NCBI GenBank assembly: GCA_027625915.1
Contig: JANTQA010000042.1
Coordinates: 2,120,001-2,184,000 of the forward strand
DNA: 64,000 bases
From: Anaeramoeba flamelloides
Taxonomy: Eukaryota > Metamonada > Anaeramoebidae
Direction of reading: 5' to 3'
Positions 35,789 to 47,519 of the stretch are shown one piece after another. The position numbers and the translations under genes are program-made. Numbering within the stretch: the stretch's first letter is position 1; every line of letters begins with the position of its first letter. The notes below the pieces were generated by a model, which worked only from the letters and a program-made list of their open reading frames with translations, did not search any database and had not been told where the DNA came from.

Positions 35789-36820
35789 TGATGATAATAA
35801 TACTAATAATAATAACAGCGGTAATTACAAGAAAGAAAAATAAAGAAATGGATATTGAAAAAAAAATTAAAAAGGAAAAAGAAATTGTAATAGAAAAAGA
35901 AAAAAATAAAATTTCTAAAAAAAAAATTTTAAAATTTCCAAAAAATAATCAGAATAATAACAACAATAATAATAATAAATTACCATCAATTGATCCACCA
36001 ATTTATGAGAATATTCTATCCCAAAATACCATTTTGAAATCTAAGGACAAAGCACCAACGTTTTATCAAAAGCAAACCGCAACTTTTTGGAAAACTCTAG
36101 ATTTATTGAAAATATTATATATATTAAACTCAAAATGGTACCAATTAAATAAATTTACCAATGAAATTTTTTTAGTTACTAAAAAATATGATAGTTTCAA
36201 ACCAAGAATACCAAAAAATAATTTTTTATCTTCAAATTTTAATACAAAAATATCCAGGCTATTAGAAGATGTTTTAACAATTACCTCAATTGGAATACCA
36301 AACTGGATCAAATATTTGGTTGAAAATTATTCCTTTTTATTTACTTTCGAATTCAGGATTGCATATTTTAAAATAAATAATATGGGAGTAATTCGATCAA
36401 TTAAAGAAATTGAAAAACATTTTGAACAAAACCCAAACCAAAAGCAAAAACAAAATCAAACGCAAACACAAAGTTATCAATTTCAACGAGTTCCCAGATT
36501 TAAGGTTAGGGTTTTCAGAAATAAAATTTTGGAATCTGGAATTAAAATCATGAAATTAAAAAAGGCCAAAACAAAAAGATTATTAGAAATTGAATATTTT
36601 AATGAAGTTGGCACGGGTTCTGGACCAAGTCAAGAATTTTTTAATTTGGTTTGTCAAAAAATTAAAGAAAGAAAATTAAATTTATGGAGGGAGAATTCCT
36701 TTGTTAATACAACAAAGTGCAACGGTAACAATATTAAATCACAATCAGAAGAAATTATTCAATCTGATTTTGGTTTATTCCCCAAACCAATACATAACGA
36801 TAACAAAAATAATCAACAAA

Positions 36821-36885
<65 letters not shown>

Positions 36886-37839
36886 GATAATGATAATAAT
36901 AACAGTGGTAATATTAATAAGAAAAAGAAAGAAATGGATATTGAAAAAGAAATTAAAAAGGAAAAAAAATTGTTTAAATTTTTAGGAAGGTTTTTAGCAA
37001 GATCAATGTTAGATTTTAGAGTACTTGATTTGCCAATCTCGAAAATCTTTTATAATTTAATATTTTTACAAGAAAGACCTACTTTATGGCATTTATCCCA
37101 ACTCTCACCAGAAATTTATTCCGTTTTAATAGATTTTTATCAAATTATTGAGCATAATTTAAACCAAAATTCTGGAAAGAAGTATCAAAATGAAAAATTA
37201 AAATTATATACTTTAAAAAGTCCCAAAATTGAAGAATTATATTTAAATTTTACTCTCCCTGGCTATCCAGAAACCGAATTAAAGCCAAACGGATCACAAA
37301 TTTATTTAAATAAAGAAAATTTACAAGAGTATTTATCTTTGGTAATGGATTTTTTTTTGAAAAGCGGCATTAATAGCCAAATTCAACAATTCAGAAGGGG
37401 CTTCCAAGAGTTATTACCAATCAATTCTCTAAAAATATTTGAATTTGAAGAATTTGACCAAATGATTAATGGCGTTCGTAACGAAGAATGGACGCAGGAG
37501 CTGCTGTTTAATTCCATAGAAGCAGACCACGGCTATACCAAACATTCCAAAATTGTACAAGACTTGATCCAAATACTAACAGATATGTCCAATGATGAAA
37601 AAACACAATTTATTAAATTCTGCACAGGCAGCTCTTCCTTTAAAAACGGTATACAAAAATTAAAACCTAAATTGACAATTGTTAAAAGCACAATAAGTGA
37701 AAACCCTGATAAATATTTACCAACAGTGATGACCTGTACCAATTATTTAAAAATTCCTCAATATTCCTCAAAAGAAATTTTGAAAAAAAAAATATTTACT
37801 GCTATACAAGAAGGTCAAATGTGTTTTCATTTATCTTAA
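32722..37839 (+). CDS. HECT ubiquitin ligase, UFD4/TRIP12/UPL3 type, with three +1 frame changes
   Basis: A protein of about 1,700 aa read in four successive frames. Part 1 (32722-33849) has armadillo-like repeats matching the TRIP12/UFD4 N-terminus (LLSVRCCANLLEALPG, LLSAGGLLAVLTYVEFFSL, ALSSAANMARAVP). Part 2 (to 34450) continues them (YFHNVFEKEGIF). Part 3 (to 35843) has an acidic Asp run and spacer. Part 4 (to 37839) has KVRVFRNKILESG, then YFNEVGTGSGPSQEFF, and ends with the HECT C-lobe: catalytic Cys codon 37735-37737 in MTCTNYLKIP, then MCFHLS. Each part ends at a stop preceded by AAA (AAA-TGA 33847, AAA-TAA 34448, AAA-TAA 35841). Skipping the T in each case enters the next conserved frame. 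No GT-AG intron fits these sites. Apart from these stops the conserved regions are intact, so decay looks unlikely; see findings. Role by family: ubiquitin transfer through a Cys thioester. Confidence 0.85.
35740..36960 (+). repeat. Two Asn-rich low-complexity inserts within the HECT gene, duplicated
   Basis: AAT/GAT runs at about 35740-35820 and 36810-36905 are both followed by AACAG(C/T)GGTAAT, an A-rich stretch and AAAGAAATGGATATTGAAAA. They encode N/D-runs, then SGN, then KEMDIE. The extended match shows an internal duplication of the insert, not two independent runs. Confidence 0.8.
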
Positions 37840-38389
37840 TTTTCCTTTTTTTTTTTTTTCGAAAATTTTTTTCTTGATTTCATAGCCTTTTTATTTTTAT
37901 TTATTAATTTAAATTTGATTTTATAATAGATTTTTTCTTTTTTTTATTTTTTTCTAGAGTTATTTTTATAATATTTTTATTTTTATTTTTAATATTTATT
38001 AAAATAAAAAATTTGGTTTCATAACAAATATAATATTTTTGATCGTTTTCTATTTTTTTTTTGAATTTCAAAGAGTTTCAAAAAAAAAAAAAACTATATA
38101 CTATGTTTTTACATGCAAGATGTATGTATTTTTTCAAAAAAATTTTTTAATTACAACAAACATTTAAATTCACTTTAAAAGAATTATTGGTACTTATTTG
38201 AGTTCAGCGTATCTCTCAAATTATTAACTAAAAATTTGAAATAGATATCTAAATTCAACATTTTATTGTTTTACGATTTCACAAATGAAGATATATTAAA
38301 ATAATCATTACATAAATGAATGGATTTAGCTTGTTTTTCTGGAGAATTGAAATCATCAAGAATAAAAAAAAATTTTTTTTTGAATAAAA

Positions 38390-38688
38390 ACTCAATTAAA
38401 TTTTGTACTTTATGTTTAAAATATGATCATAGAGAGATAATAGAAAATATTGATCACTTTTTATGAGTGTGTCCTTCCTATAAAAAAGATAGATTGATTT
38501 TTCTGAATAAAGTTTAAAAGGATTAAATTCTAATGATATAATTTTAAGTCAAGACAGCTTAAAATTATTTTCATTAATTAATAATCGTAAAATCTATGAT
38601 TTTACACTTAAATTCCTGAAAGGGAGTTTAAGTAAAAGGTCACTCAGAGTGTAATATACACTTCCTCATCAATAAAAAAAAAAAAAAA
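38390..38688 (+). mobile_element. LINE 3'-end fragment with poly(A) tail
   Basis: A frame reads CTLCLKYDHREI, then a His, then VCPSYKKDRLIFL. This is the Cys-x2-Cys...His...Cys zinc motif that ends many non-LTR polymerase ORFs. It is interrupted by stops. About 200 nt later the fragment ends in a 15-nt A run (to 38688). The poly(A) end and 5' truncation are typical of target-primed insertion. Confidence 0.6.
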
Positions 38689-38967
38689 ATATTTTGTTTT
38701 TCAAATAAATTTAATTACAAGTCAAGAAACTTATTTCTACATGAAATTCATCCTTTTTTTTTAAAAAAAAAACTGTATAGAAAATTCTACAAGAAATTTA
38801 AAAAATCTTCAATTGTTTAGTTATTGCTATACCGTTCTAAATAAACCTGATATTGGATTTTTTCAATTTTTTTTCTTTTCAAAAATAATTTTTTATTTAT
38901 GTTACTAAACATAAAAAAGTCAGATTGTTCAACATTAAAAAAAAATTCATTTTTTAAACTAGATCTA

Positions 38968-39484
38968 AAACTTATCCATGTCAAAGGGGTCCAGTTTTTA
39001 GGGAATGGATTACATGTGTTCAAAGGGTTTGAATGGACATTAGAAGAAAAAATAAAGTTGTTAAAACTCTAAAGTTGAAATCATTTTATCACATTTTTTT
39101 TTTTTCGATTTTTTATGACATTTAATTCATTTATAATTTTTTTTTAAAAAAGACTAATTTTTATATGGTAATAACGTGTTATTTTAATGTTATTGGAATA
39201 GACTAAATGATTATAGAGAATTCCTATTTATTTCTATTGTAATTTTTTTTTTGATTTTTCATCAAAGATCAAATTGACAATTCTTATTTTTCTGATAGAG
39301 TGAATTAAGAATTTAAGTTTTTCAATTTTTATGAAAAATTATTAGATTTTTTTCATATAAGGTGTCAACAATTTATTTGATGTTTATTTTTCTGCGGATT
39401 TCTAATTAATGATATAAAGGCTAATTACAAAAAATAAATGATTTTTGAAAAAAAGGTTGGGTAACCTTGGAAAGAAACCAAATT
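38968..39484 (+). mobile_element. MITE family A, copy 3, internally deleted
   Basis: The left end (ATGTCAAAGGGGTCCAGTTT) and right end (GTTGGGTAACCTTGG) align with copies 1 and 2, but about 170 nt of the interior is missing and divergence is greater. TA borders are still present. The oldest copy here. Confidence 0.75.
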
Positions 39485-40470
39485 TATTAATTATTCATTT
39501 ACATTTTGGTTTCTCTTTTGAAAAATGTGCAAAAAGAAATCCACTTTAACTCATTAAATAACATTTTAAAGATCAGACAAGTAATTTTAACAACATTTTT
39601 TTTGACTCTAAACTATCATTGGTAAAGATAATATTTTCGAAAAAATACTTTGAAGTTCTTTAATTAAGTCCTTACTTTTGATGATGAAACAATGTCCACT
39701 AGTACTTTAGTACCCACCTCAAAATGAATTTGACTTATCAATTATTGTTTTCAAAGAGGTAGTATTCATAATATTTTTACTTATTGTTTCTTATAATCTA
39801 TTTATTTATTTGGGGAAAAAGAAAATACCGGATTTTCTCAAGAAATATTCAAAATCTTTTTTAAAATTTTCAAATTTTTACAAAATAAAAATCAGAAAAA
39901 AACTAATATTTTGTATTTTTCGTAACAGAATATTCAAACGAGGAAAGTTTTGAATAATAGTAATGTTTTTATATCTAATCATTTTTCACAAATAAAAGAA
40001 AAAAAAAGGGAAAAAAATAAAATTCGATGTTTCCTAAATGAATAAATACCAGCTGAAAAAAAATTCTATTAGTAAATTTGTTTAAATTTTAATATCAATT
40101 ATTTATCAATCTATTGATTTTTAACCATTTAACAAATCTTAAATGAATAGTCCTTTTTACCAAATTTAACTTAAACTTTCTCTCAAACATTGAAAAAAAA
40201 AAATTACTGATCAAATCGAAATAGATTATATAACAGGAAAAAAGAAATCAAAACTTAAAAAAAATAAAAAAGATAAAAAATGATAAAAATAGTAGTAAAA
40301 GTCAATTTTTTTTTCCAATTTCAGGGATTTCTAGCTAAGATGTATAAAATACTTATCTTTATATTCTAAGTTTTTTTACTAAATTTTTGATTGTTAAAGA
40401 AACTTCAAAACTTTTTAGGTGTGCTCCTACAAGAGAGGTTTTTTGTCAAAAAAACTTGACGTTTCAAATA

Positions 40471-40997
40471 AACTATATTGCAAAATTTTGGACACCATTT
40501 AAACGGTGGAAAAAACATCAATACTACACTTTAAATTCAATTTGGAAAGAATTTTATTTTACAAAATATTTCATTTTTTGTCTTTTTTGTTTTGTTTTCT
40601 TTTCCTTTTTTCCAGTTATATAATCTGTTTTATTAGATCTGAAATTTTTTTCAATGGCTGATAGAAGGTTAATGTTGAGCTTGTAAAATTAGAAAATCAC
40701 ATGTAGTTTGTCTATTGTATCTTATCATTTGATCGATCAACAATTATTGGTGAAATTTCAACAAATTTACTAATACATTTTTTTTTCAGTTCATTTCATT
40801 ATTTTGGACATACCTAATTTTATTTTTGAGTTTTATATTTTTTTCTTTTATTTGGATTAAAATGATTACTTATTAAAACATTAATACTGGGTTACTTAAA
40901 TGATGTTTTATATTAAGTTTAGAAAAATACAATAAATTGGTTTTTTTTTTTGCATATTTTTGATTTTAATGTGTGTCTAAATTTTTGGAATGGTGTT
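40471..40997 (+). mobile_element. MITE family B, copy 2
   Basis: A 527-nt element, TA-flanked, with the same ends and orientation as 29714-30237. Internal blocks such as CATTAATACTGGGTTACTTA are identical in both. Confidence 0.85.
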
Positions 40998-41795
40998 TAG
41001 CCAAAAATTCATTTTAATAAACAAATCAAAATGTTTGAGGTTGAAACAGAAATCTAAAACTGTACAATAATTTTCGGAAATCAAAAAACAAAACAACCCC
41101 AAACATTTTTCTTCTATTGTTAAATTGGATTTTTTGCTATTGAATACCTTGTATTTTTTGACAAGAAGCCTGTGCCTTGTGGAAGAATTGGAAAAGTTTT
41201 TAAAGTTTTTGGAAAAATGAAAATTTTAGTAAAAAAACTTAAAATATTACAGCATCTATTCTTCTATATGTGTTTTGCTATTCTTTAACTGTTTTCCAAC
41301 TTTATCCAAAATTTTTGAATTTGGTTTATTAAGAAATAGGGGAAATGAAATAAATATAAGATTTTTAAATTTCATTTTAATTCTCAATAAAAATAAAATT
41401 TTTAATTTATTTATTCTTGTTTTTTTGAAATGAATTATTTTTTAAGTAATTCTAAAAAAAAAATCATATTTTTTAATACATACTTTTATTTATTTATTTA
41501 GAAAAACAGTAAAAATTTTTTTAACAAAAAATTTTTCAATAATTCTTTAAAATTTTTTATTAACTTTTTCACTTAATTTTTTATTAAACTAAAATTAAAA
41601 ATTATTCAAAAAAATCATAATAAATTTATTATCGATAAATTTTATTAATTTAAATTTAATAATGTTAAAAAGAGTTACTAAATTTAATTTTTGTAAATTA
41701 TTTGATTAATTATATTTTCTTTCCTTATATGTATATATTATTTTGTTAAATTCGCATTATATTAAAATAAATTATTAAAAATATAATGCAGTTTT

Positions 41796-44700
41796 TTAGA
41801 AATTCCCCTTTAATTCCTTTATTCTGTTTTGAAGGAGAGTAGTATTGGATTTAATTATTTTCATGTTTTCTTGGATATTTGTTTGTAATAAATCTATTAT
41901 TGGCTGATGATCTTCGAAATTCTTCATTAATTCTTTTTGATCTTCATCAAGTTCTTTAGCAATTGTTAATATTGAAATTTTTTGATCATGATTTTCTTGT
42001 CCTTTATTTAATTCAGAAATAGTTTCTGGCAGTTTTTTGACAGAAGCCGAAACATTAGACATCTTGTCCTGAATTTCTCTCAACTAAAGTTATTATAAAT
42101 TAATGAATTAAAAAAGTAATTGTAATTTTATATTTTATAAAAAAATAAACAGAAAAATAAAAGAAAAAATACGGGAAAGAAAATTAGAAATTTATTTAGT
42201 TATAATTAAAATTAGTTTTATTAAATTGGTATATTTATATTTTGACATTAATTTTTTTGTTATTCAGATTTATTAAAATTAAATTTAGACTTTCATTCTT
42301 TTTTCATCATTTTGTTAAAAATTAAAAGACTTTAGAATAATTATAAAAAAATTTCTTGTATTAATCTTGTTTTTTTATTTTTTTTTTTTTATGATTTATT
42401 GTGCATCGAAAATGAGATGAAAAAAGATTTATTTATTTTTTATTGTAATTTAAGGGAGGGTTTTTTTAACAAAATTCCTCGTGTTTACCGTTAGGTTTTC
42501 TTGAGTTTTCTTTTTATATGGAAAATAAATTGATTTTCGTTAGATTTTGTTGAGTTTTCTATGTATTTGTGAAGTTTACCGTTAGGTTTTTTTGAGTTTT
42601 CTATTTATTTGGAAAATAAATTGATTTTCGTTAGATTTTTTTGAGTTTTCTATTTATTTGTGAAGTGTTCTAGGTTTTTTTGAGTTTTCTATTTTATTTA
42701 GAACATCTATTGATTTTCGTTAGGTTTTGTTGAGTTTTCTGTTTATTTGTGAAGTGTTCTAGGTTTTTTTTACTTTTTGAAATAAACAGAAAATTTTAAC
42801 AAAATTTCAGTTTATTTCAAAAAGTAAAAAAACCTAACGAAAATCTAATAGATTTTAAAGATAAAACAGAAAACATCAAGAAAACCTAGGCACTCTACGG
42901 CATGTGACAACACTTCCCTAATTCCTAAACTTATATTTAGAAAATTTTTAAAATATTCAAGCATGTTTATATTTATTGTTTTGATTTGGAAAAAATCTCT
43001 TTGTTTTACTTTGAGTTTGACCCTATAGAACGAAAAAAATGATATTTTTCCAAGTACTAAGATGATATCGATCGTCGTTCTTCGAAATATTCAATATCAT
43101 CTTATATCATTTCAAGCAATAGATTGTTTTGAGTCTGGAAGGGGATCCAAAACGAAGAAATTAAAACAGGCGATTTTTGAACAAATATAACAAGATAATA
43201 TGGGTTGATATTTATTTTTGGAACTTCGTATCTAACTCTACATAACAAATAAAAACAAACACAAACAAATAAAAAACGTAAATAGTTATGTTATTTTTAA
43301 ATGATACTTTGAAGAACTTGCTCTTCAAAGGATCTTTCTCTCCCAACTGTATTTTTGAAAAACATTGAAATTAAATTTTATAAATTGGTTACATTGAGGA
43401 TAAAACTTGGTTTAAAATCCCACAGAGACAAAATAGTTCACCCATCCTTTTCAATAGCCTCTATTCCCTCTTTTATTTTCCGTTTGTCACTGAATATCCG
43501 AAAATGATAAAAATAAAAAACAATTGACACACAAAAATTAACCGAATGTTTTGAGTATTTAGAAATGGTAATTTTGCCCAAAAAACAAAAAGAGTAAATA
43601 CTATTCCAAATTGTTGCTTGGAACTTCAAAAAAAACAAAAACATAAAGAAAAGAACCAAAGGAACCAAAGGAACCAAAGGAACTACAATCCAAAAAAAAT
43701 ATAAAAAGTCTGCAAACCAAAATTAAAAAACAAAGATAAAATCATCATTCTTTGTAAGAATTGATTTTCGTTTCAGGGGAAAAGGTGAAAATTCAAGTAA
43801 CTCAATTGTCAAAATTCATGGAAATGCGATTTTTAAAAGTTAGAGTTGTTTATTGTGGGAATTTGAAATGATCGTCATTTTTTAGACTTGATAAAACCGT
43901 GATTATTTTTCAATTTTTTGTTCCCACGTTTCTTAATAAAGGGTATGCGAGTTCACGTATCTCAAAATTTCTTGTTCATTTTTCATAAAAAAAATTACAG
44001 TAAATATTACTTTTTTGATCCAAATTGAAGAATATTTCAATGATCATTTCTTCACAATTTAAATGGGATTTTTTAAAGGTTTTTGGGTGAGGCGAATTGG
44101 TAAATTGCGAACATTGTTATTAAGATGCAAAAAAAAGTAAAAAAAAAAAAAAAGTGTAAAGATCAATAAAAAAATATGTTTAAGAATTCAGTCAACTATT
44201 CCCAATTACATTGTATCGATTTGTTAAAGTGCACTTAGGTCTAAAAATCATATTTTTTTGAAAAAAATTCAATTTTTTAAGCATTCATACTTACTCTTGT
44301 AAAGAAGTGTTTTTTAAAAATAATTTAATTGTATTTTTTTCACCATTAATCATCCTGAGAAAAAAAAATAAAAAGTGAGGGAAATAAATTGTGAATAAAG
44401 AATTAAAATTTACCTTTTTATTAGTACTCTCATTGATTTCAAATCCAGTTTCTGGTTTAAAACATTCGATTTGATGTATATAACTTTGAATTTTTCTCTC
44501 AATATTTGATAATTTTTTTAAATCCCATAGTTTTGTGATTTCAACTAATTTATTTACTCGTTCTGTTAAAGTTCCTTGTTCAATTTGTGAGGTAGTTTTA
44601 GAGGTTTTGATTCCTAATAACAATTCAAGTTTTTCGATACGTTTTTTTATTTCTTCTCTTCTTTTTTTTGAATTATCTTGGTTATTTGTTAATTCTTTAA

Positions 44701-45379
44701 ATTCATAGGTAATATTTTGTTTTGTTTTAATTTCTTCTTTTTCCTTTTCTTTTTTATTTTTAATCTCAATTGACTTTTCTTCTCTTCTTTTTCCATTGCT
44801 TGCTGTTCCTGTTACTGTTTCTGTTGTAGTTTTGACACTATTTATACTTGAAATTACTTTTGTGGTATTTCTTTCTTGTTCGTTTTCTGTTTCTTTTATA
44901 TTTTCTTTACCAATCAAACCACTCCTTTTTGGATCGTTCAGTTTTATTTTTAGATCGAAAAGAGAATTAGTCAAGTTTTTTGGTGAAAAATCTGGAACAC
45001 TGCTCTCGTTCTTTTGGTTTTAAATTGAATATTTTTTTTGTTTTATTATTTGTGATTTTTTTTTAACAAAAAGAAAAAGTATTAAAAAAAAAGAAAGGAA
45101 ATTTCTATTTAAATGCTTGGTGTTGATTGTAAAGCTTACTTGTGAATTCTCTAAATCTTTTAAAAACAGTAAAATTTCGGTACGTAAACGTTTGTATCTT
45201 TGTTGTTTTGTTTCACATTGTTTAGATAGCTCATTTAATTGTCCCAAACTATTAATTTTTTTTTGTTTTGAATTTTTTTCTTCTTCTTTTATATCACTAT
45301 TTCGAAACTCTGGAATAGACTCAGGATCTTCTGTTTGGAAAACGTTTGGATCTTTTTTAGTTGTTGTGTTTTCAGTCAT
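41796..45379 (-). CDS. DCTN2: Dynamitin (dynactin subunit 2, p50), three exons
   Basis: Exons (minus): 45379-45140, 45010-44414, 42083-41796; 374 aa (the human protein is about 400). Intron 1 (129 nt) starts GTAAGC. The acceptor is AAAG before AAC at 45010; 45004 is an in-frame alternative. Intron 2 is 2330 nt, GTAAAT to TTTAG, phase 0 on both sides. Dynamitin features in order: DPNVFQTEDPE near the N-terminus (like EPDVYETSDLPE), ETKQQRYKRLRTEI (like ETPQQKYQRLLHEV), YEFKELTNNQ, REEIKKRIEKLELLLG, the LTERVNKLVEI coiled coil, then in exon 3 REIQDKMSNVSASV and NTTLLQNRIKELKGNF (like NTTLLTQVQTTM...EGNF). It is almost entirely coiled coil, as expected. Role: organises the shoulder of dynactin, the dynein cofactor. 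Lys/Glu/Thr-rich filler (about 100-160) is lineage simple sequence. Confidence 0.82.
42480..42890. repeat. Tandem and foldback repeat cluster in dynamitin intron 2
   Basis: Units of about 65 nt (GTTAGGTTTTTTTGAGTTTT, then CTATTTATTTG, then GAAAATAAATTGATTTTC or GAAGTGTTCTAG) recur about five times. A 27-nt hairpin follows (arms 42761-42787 and 42810-42835). An inverted copy of the last units ends at about 42890 (reverse complement of CTAGGTTTTCTTGATGTTTT). Probably a foldback transposon with tandemly expanded left arm. Confidence 0.75.
43438..43718 (-). other. Open hydrophobic segment in dynamitin intron 2, possible exon
   Basis: After a GTTTGCAG acceptor the minus strand is open to TGA at 43438. 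It reads ADFLYFFWIVVPLVPLVLFF, two further hydrophobic segments, and a charged end (KRKIKEGIEAIEKDG). The acceptor phase does not fit dynamitin exon 2, so if real it belongs to another transcript. No upstream exon was found. Confidence 0.2.
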
Positions 45380-45808
45380 TTAAGATCGTCTTTTTTGAAT
45401 TGATTAACAGATAACGTAAATAAGTTACTGTAATAAAGAAAAAATGTTAAATTAAAAAAAATAGAAAATAAAAAGTATTGGATTTTTTGAATCTCAAGAA
45501 TTACTTTTTTCTGATTTAGGTGATAAAATTTGGTATGTTTTTGTATTAATAGACTTTTTGAATTTTATTTGAAAGTTGAATTGTACAAAAATCCTTCTTT
45601 TTGAAATAAATATAAAGAATAAAATTTTTAAATAAGAATCTCAAGAACAAAATAAATTATCAAATTGCAATTTTATTGAATTCTCTTACATTTTGGACAA
45701 AAATCACAAGATTTTTGGTTTATGAAGATTTTGTGTTAACTTTTCACTGAAAAAACCAGGGAAAAAAAGTTAACAGGAAGGGAAGTAGTTATTTTTGTAA
45801 ATAAAATA

Positions 45809-46272
45809 AACATTTTGGAAAAAAAGTGAAACAGGAAAAAAAGTAAAACCCGGTTTTTAATTGAAAGCCTTAATAGAACCTTAAGCAAAATGAAAATTAA
45901 GATCAATTAAAAAAAGAATAAATAAATAAATAAAGACAAAATGAAGTGTTCAACACAACAGCGGTTTTTTTAATACTATCTTTTGGTATGGGCTTTTCTT
46001 GTATTGATCAATTATTAAAAATTTGTTCAAAAAATTAAATATTTTTAGCGATCTCCAAAGCCACACCCAAAATTTTGATAAGAAAGTAGATTTAAATTGT
46101 ATTTGTTGGTTTGATTGAAAATAATAGAATGTGTTATTATTTGAAGTTATTTGGTTTCTATTTTTTATTTGATTTTACTTTTCATTTTCAGGTTCTATTA
46201 AGTTTCCCAATTAAAAACAATATTTCACCTTTTTTCACTTTTTTTCCCGGTTTTACTTTTTTTCCACAATGG
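45809..46272. mobile_element. MITE family F, copy 2
   Basis: A 464-nt element flanked by TA. Inverted arms of about 80 nt contain paired sub-repeats of GGAAAAAAAGT(G/A)AAAC and then TTTTTAATTG, the same plan as 15484-15940 though diverged in sequence. No coding capacity. Confidence 0.75.
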
Positions 46273-47519
46273 TAAAATCTTTTTCTGATCTTTAAAAAAT
46301 TTTAGTAAAATTTGCCTTTTTGGTTTATGAAATCTATGAGTTAATCCAATTTAAAAAATTTTTTTATTTATGTCTATTTTTGAAAATCCAAAAGATATAT
46401 GTTTCCAATATAATACAAAAAAAAAACAAAACTTTTAAATTTTTATTAACAATTAAGTTAATTCTTGAAAATTGTAAAAATATATTTTTCAGTTTTATAT
46501 TGAAAAGTTTTGATTTTGAAAAGAAAATTTTTTATTTTGTTATTATTTTTTAATTATTAATCTTTCAACCTAAATCTCATAGAATAAAAATATTTGAGAA
46601 TATATATGATTAAATAAATGAAAATTGGTTGGAAGAATAATAAAACTTTATTGATAAAATTTAGATCTATTTAGTAAAATTTTTATTCTTGAAAGTTTTT
46701 AAAAAAAGTCGATTTCTTTTTTTCAGAAAATAAAATAAAATTAAATAAAACTTTTCAATTTTATTAAATATTTTTTAATAAATTATTTTTTCTAATTCAC
46801 AACAACCTTTATAACAATTTAAATCATTTTTTGGATAAAAATAAATGATTTTGAATTTTTAGGATAAAATTAAAAAATTCTCAAATATCTCTTTTTGAAA
46901 ATTGTATTCTGAAAAATCAAATTTCCTATGAGTATAAAAATAGAATTATTTAGTACTAAAATTTTTAAACGAATTTAAAACTTTAATAGTTAAAATTATC
47001 CTTCTGAAATATATATAAATATTTTTCAATGAGTTGAATATATCAATTTTTTTTGGCTTAACAAGAAGAATTATCTCAAAAAATTAAAAAAAAATAAAAA
47101 TATTCACATTAATAGCACTTGTAATAAAAACCTGGGAGTGTGTAATAATTATCAAAATATTTTTTAAAAAAGAGTTCAAAAAAATTTTATATGGTTGGCA
47201 ATAAAATGAATTTAAATGTATTCTTTTCACACAAAAATGGGAAAAAAATAATTGTTATCAATGAAAAAATTTATTTTTCTAGGTTTCTTTGTTGATCAGA
47301 ATGTTCTGATTTTCAATATTAATAAATATAGATTTGAGAGAATATCCTTAATAAAATATATTAAAAATTTAAATGTTTGTAGTAGAGTAATGACACCTGG
47401 AGTGTTAATTGTGGGTATTTGCTAGAAATGAAAAGTATGATCTATTGAAAAAAGAAAAAAGAAAATGATTAAAGTCAAATTGTTAGATTTAAAACAATAA
47501 CAGTTTTTATATTACGATC

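Larger units (their letters stand above)
37840..41795. other. Convergent spacer with LINE 3' end and two MITEs
   Basis: It separates the convergent HECT (+) and dynamitin (-) genes. Apart from the listed elements there are only A/T tracts and chance frames. Confidence 0.6.

Noticed and set aside
36701-36985. Plus-strand frame with Ile/Met run
   Set aside because: Out-of-frame reading of the second Asn/Asp insert in the HECT gene.
43777-43871. VRVVYCG followed by TGA, resembling a selenoprotein W start
   Set aside because: Selenoprotein W has Cys-x-x-Sec; here TGA is five codons after Cys and no SECIS-like hairpin was recognised. Kept only as a possible exon.
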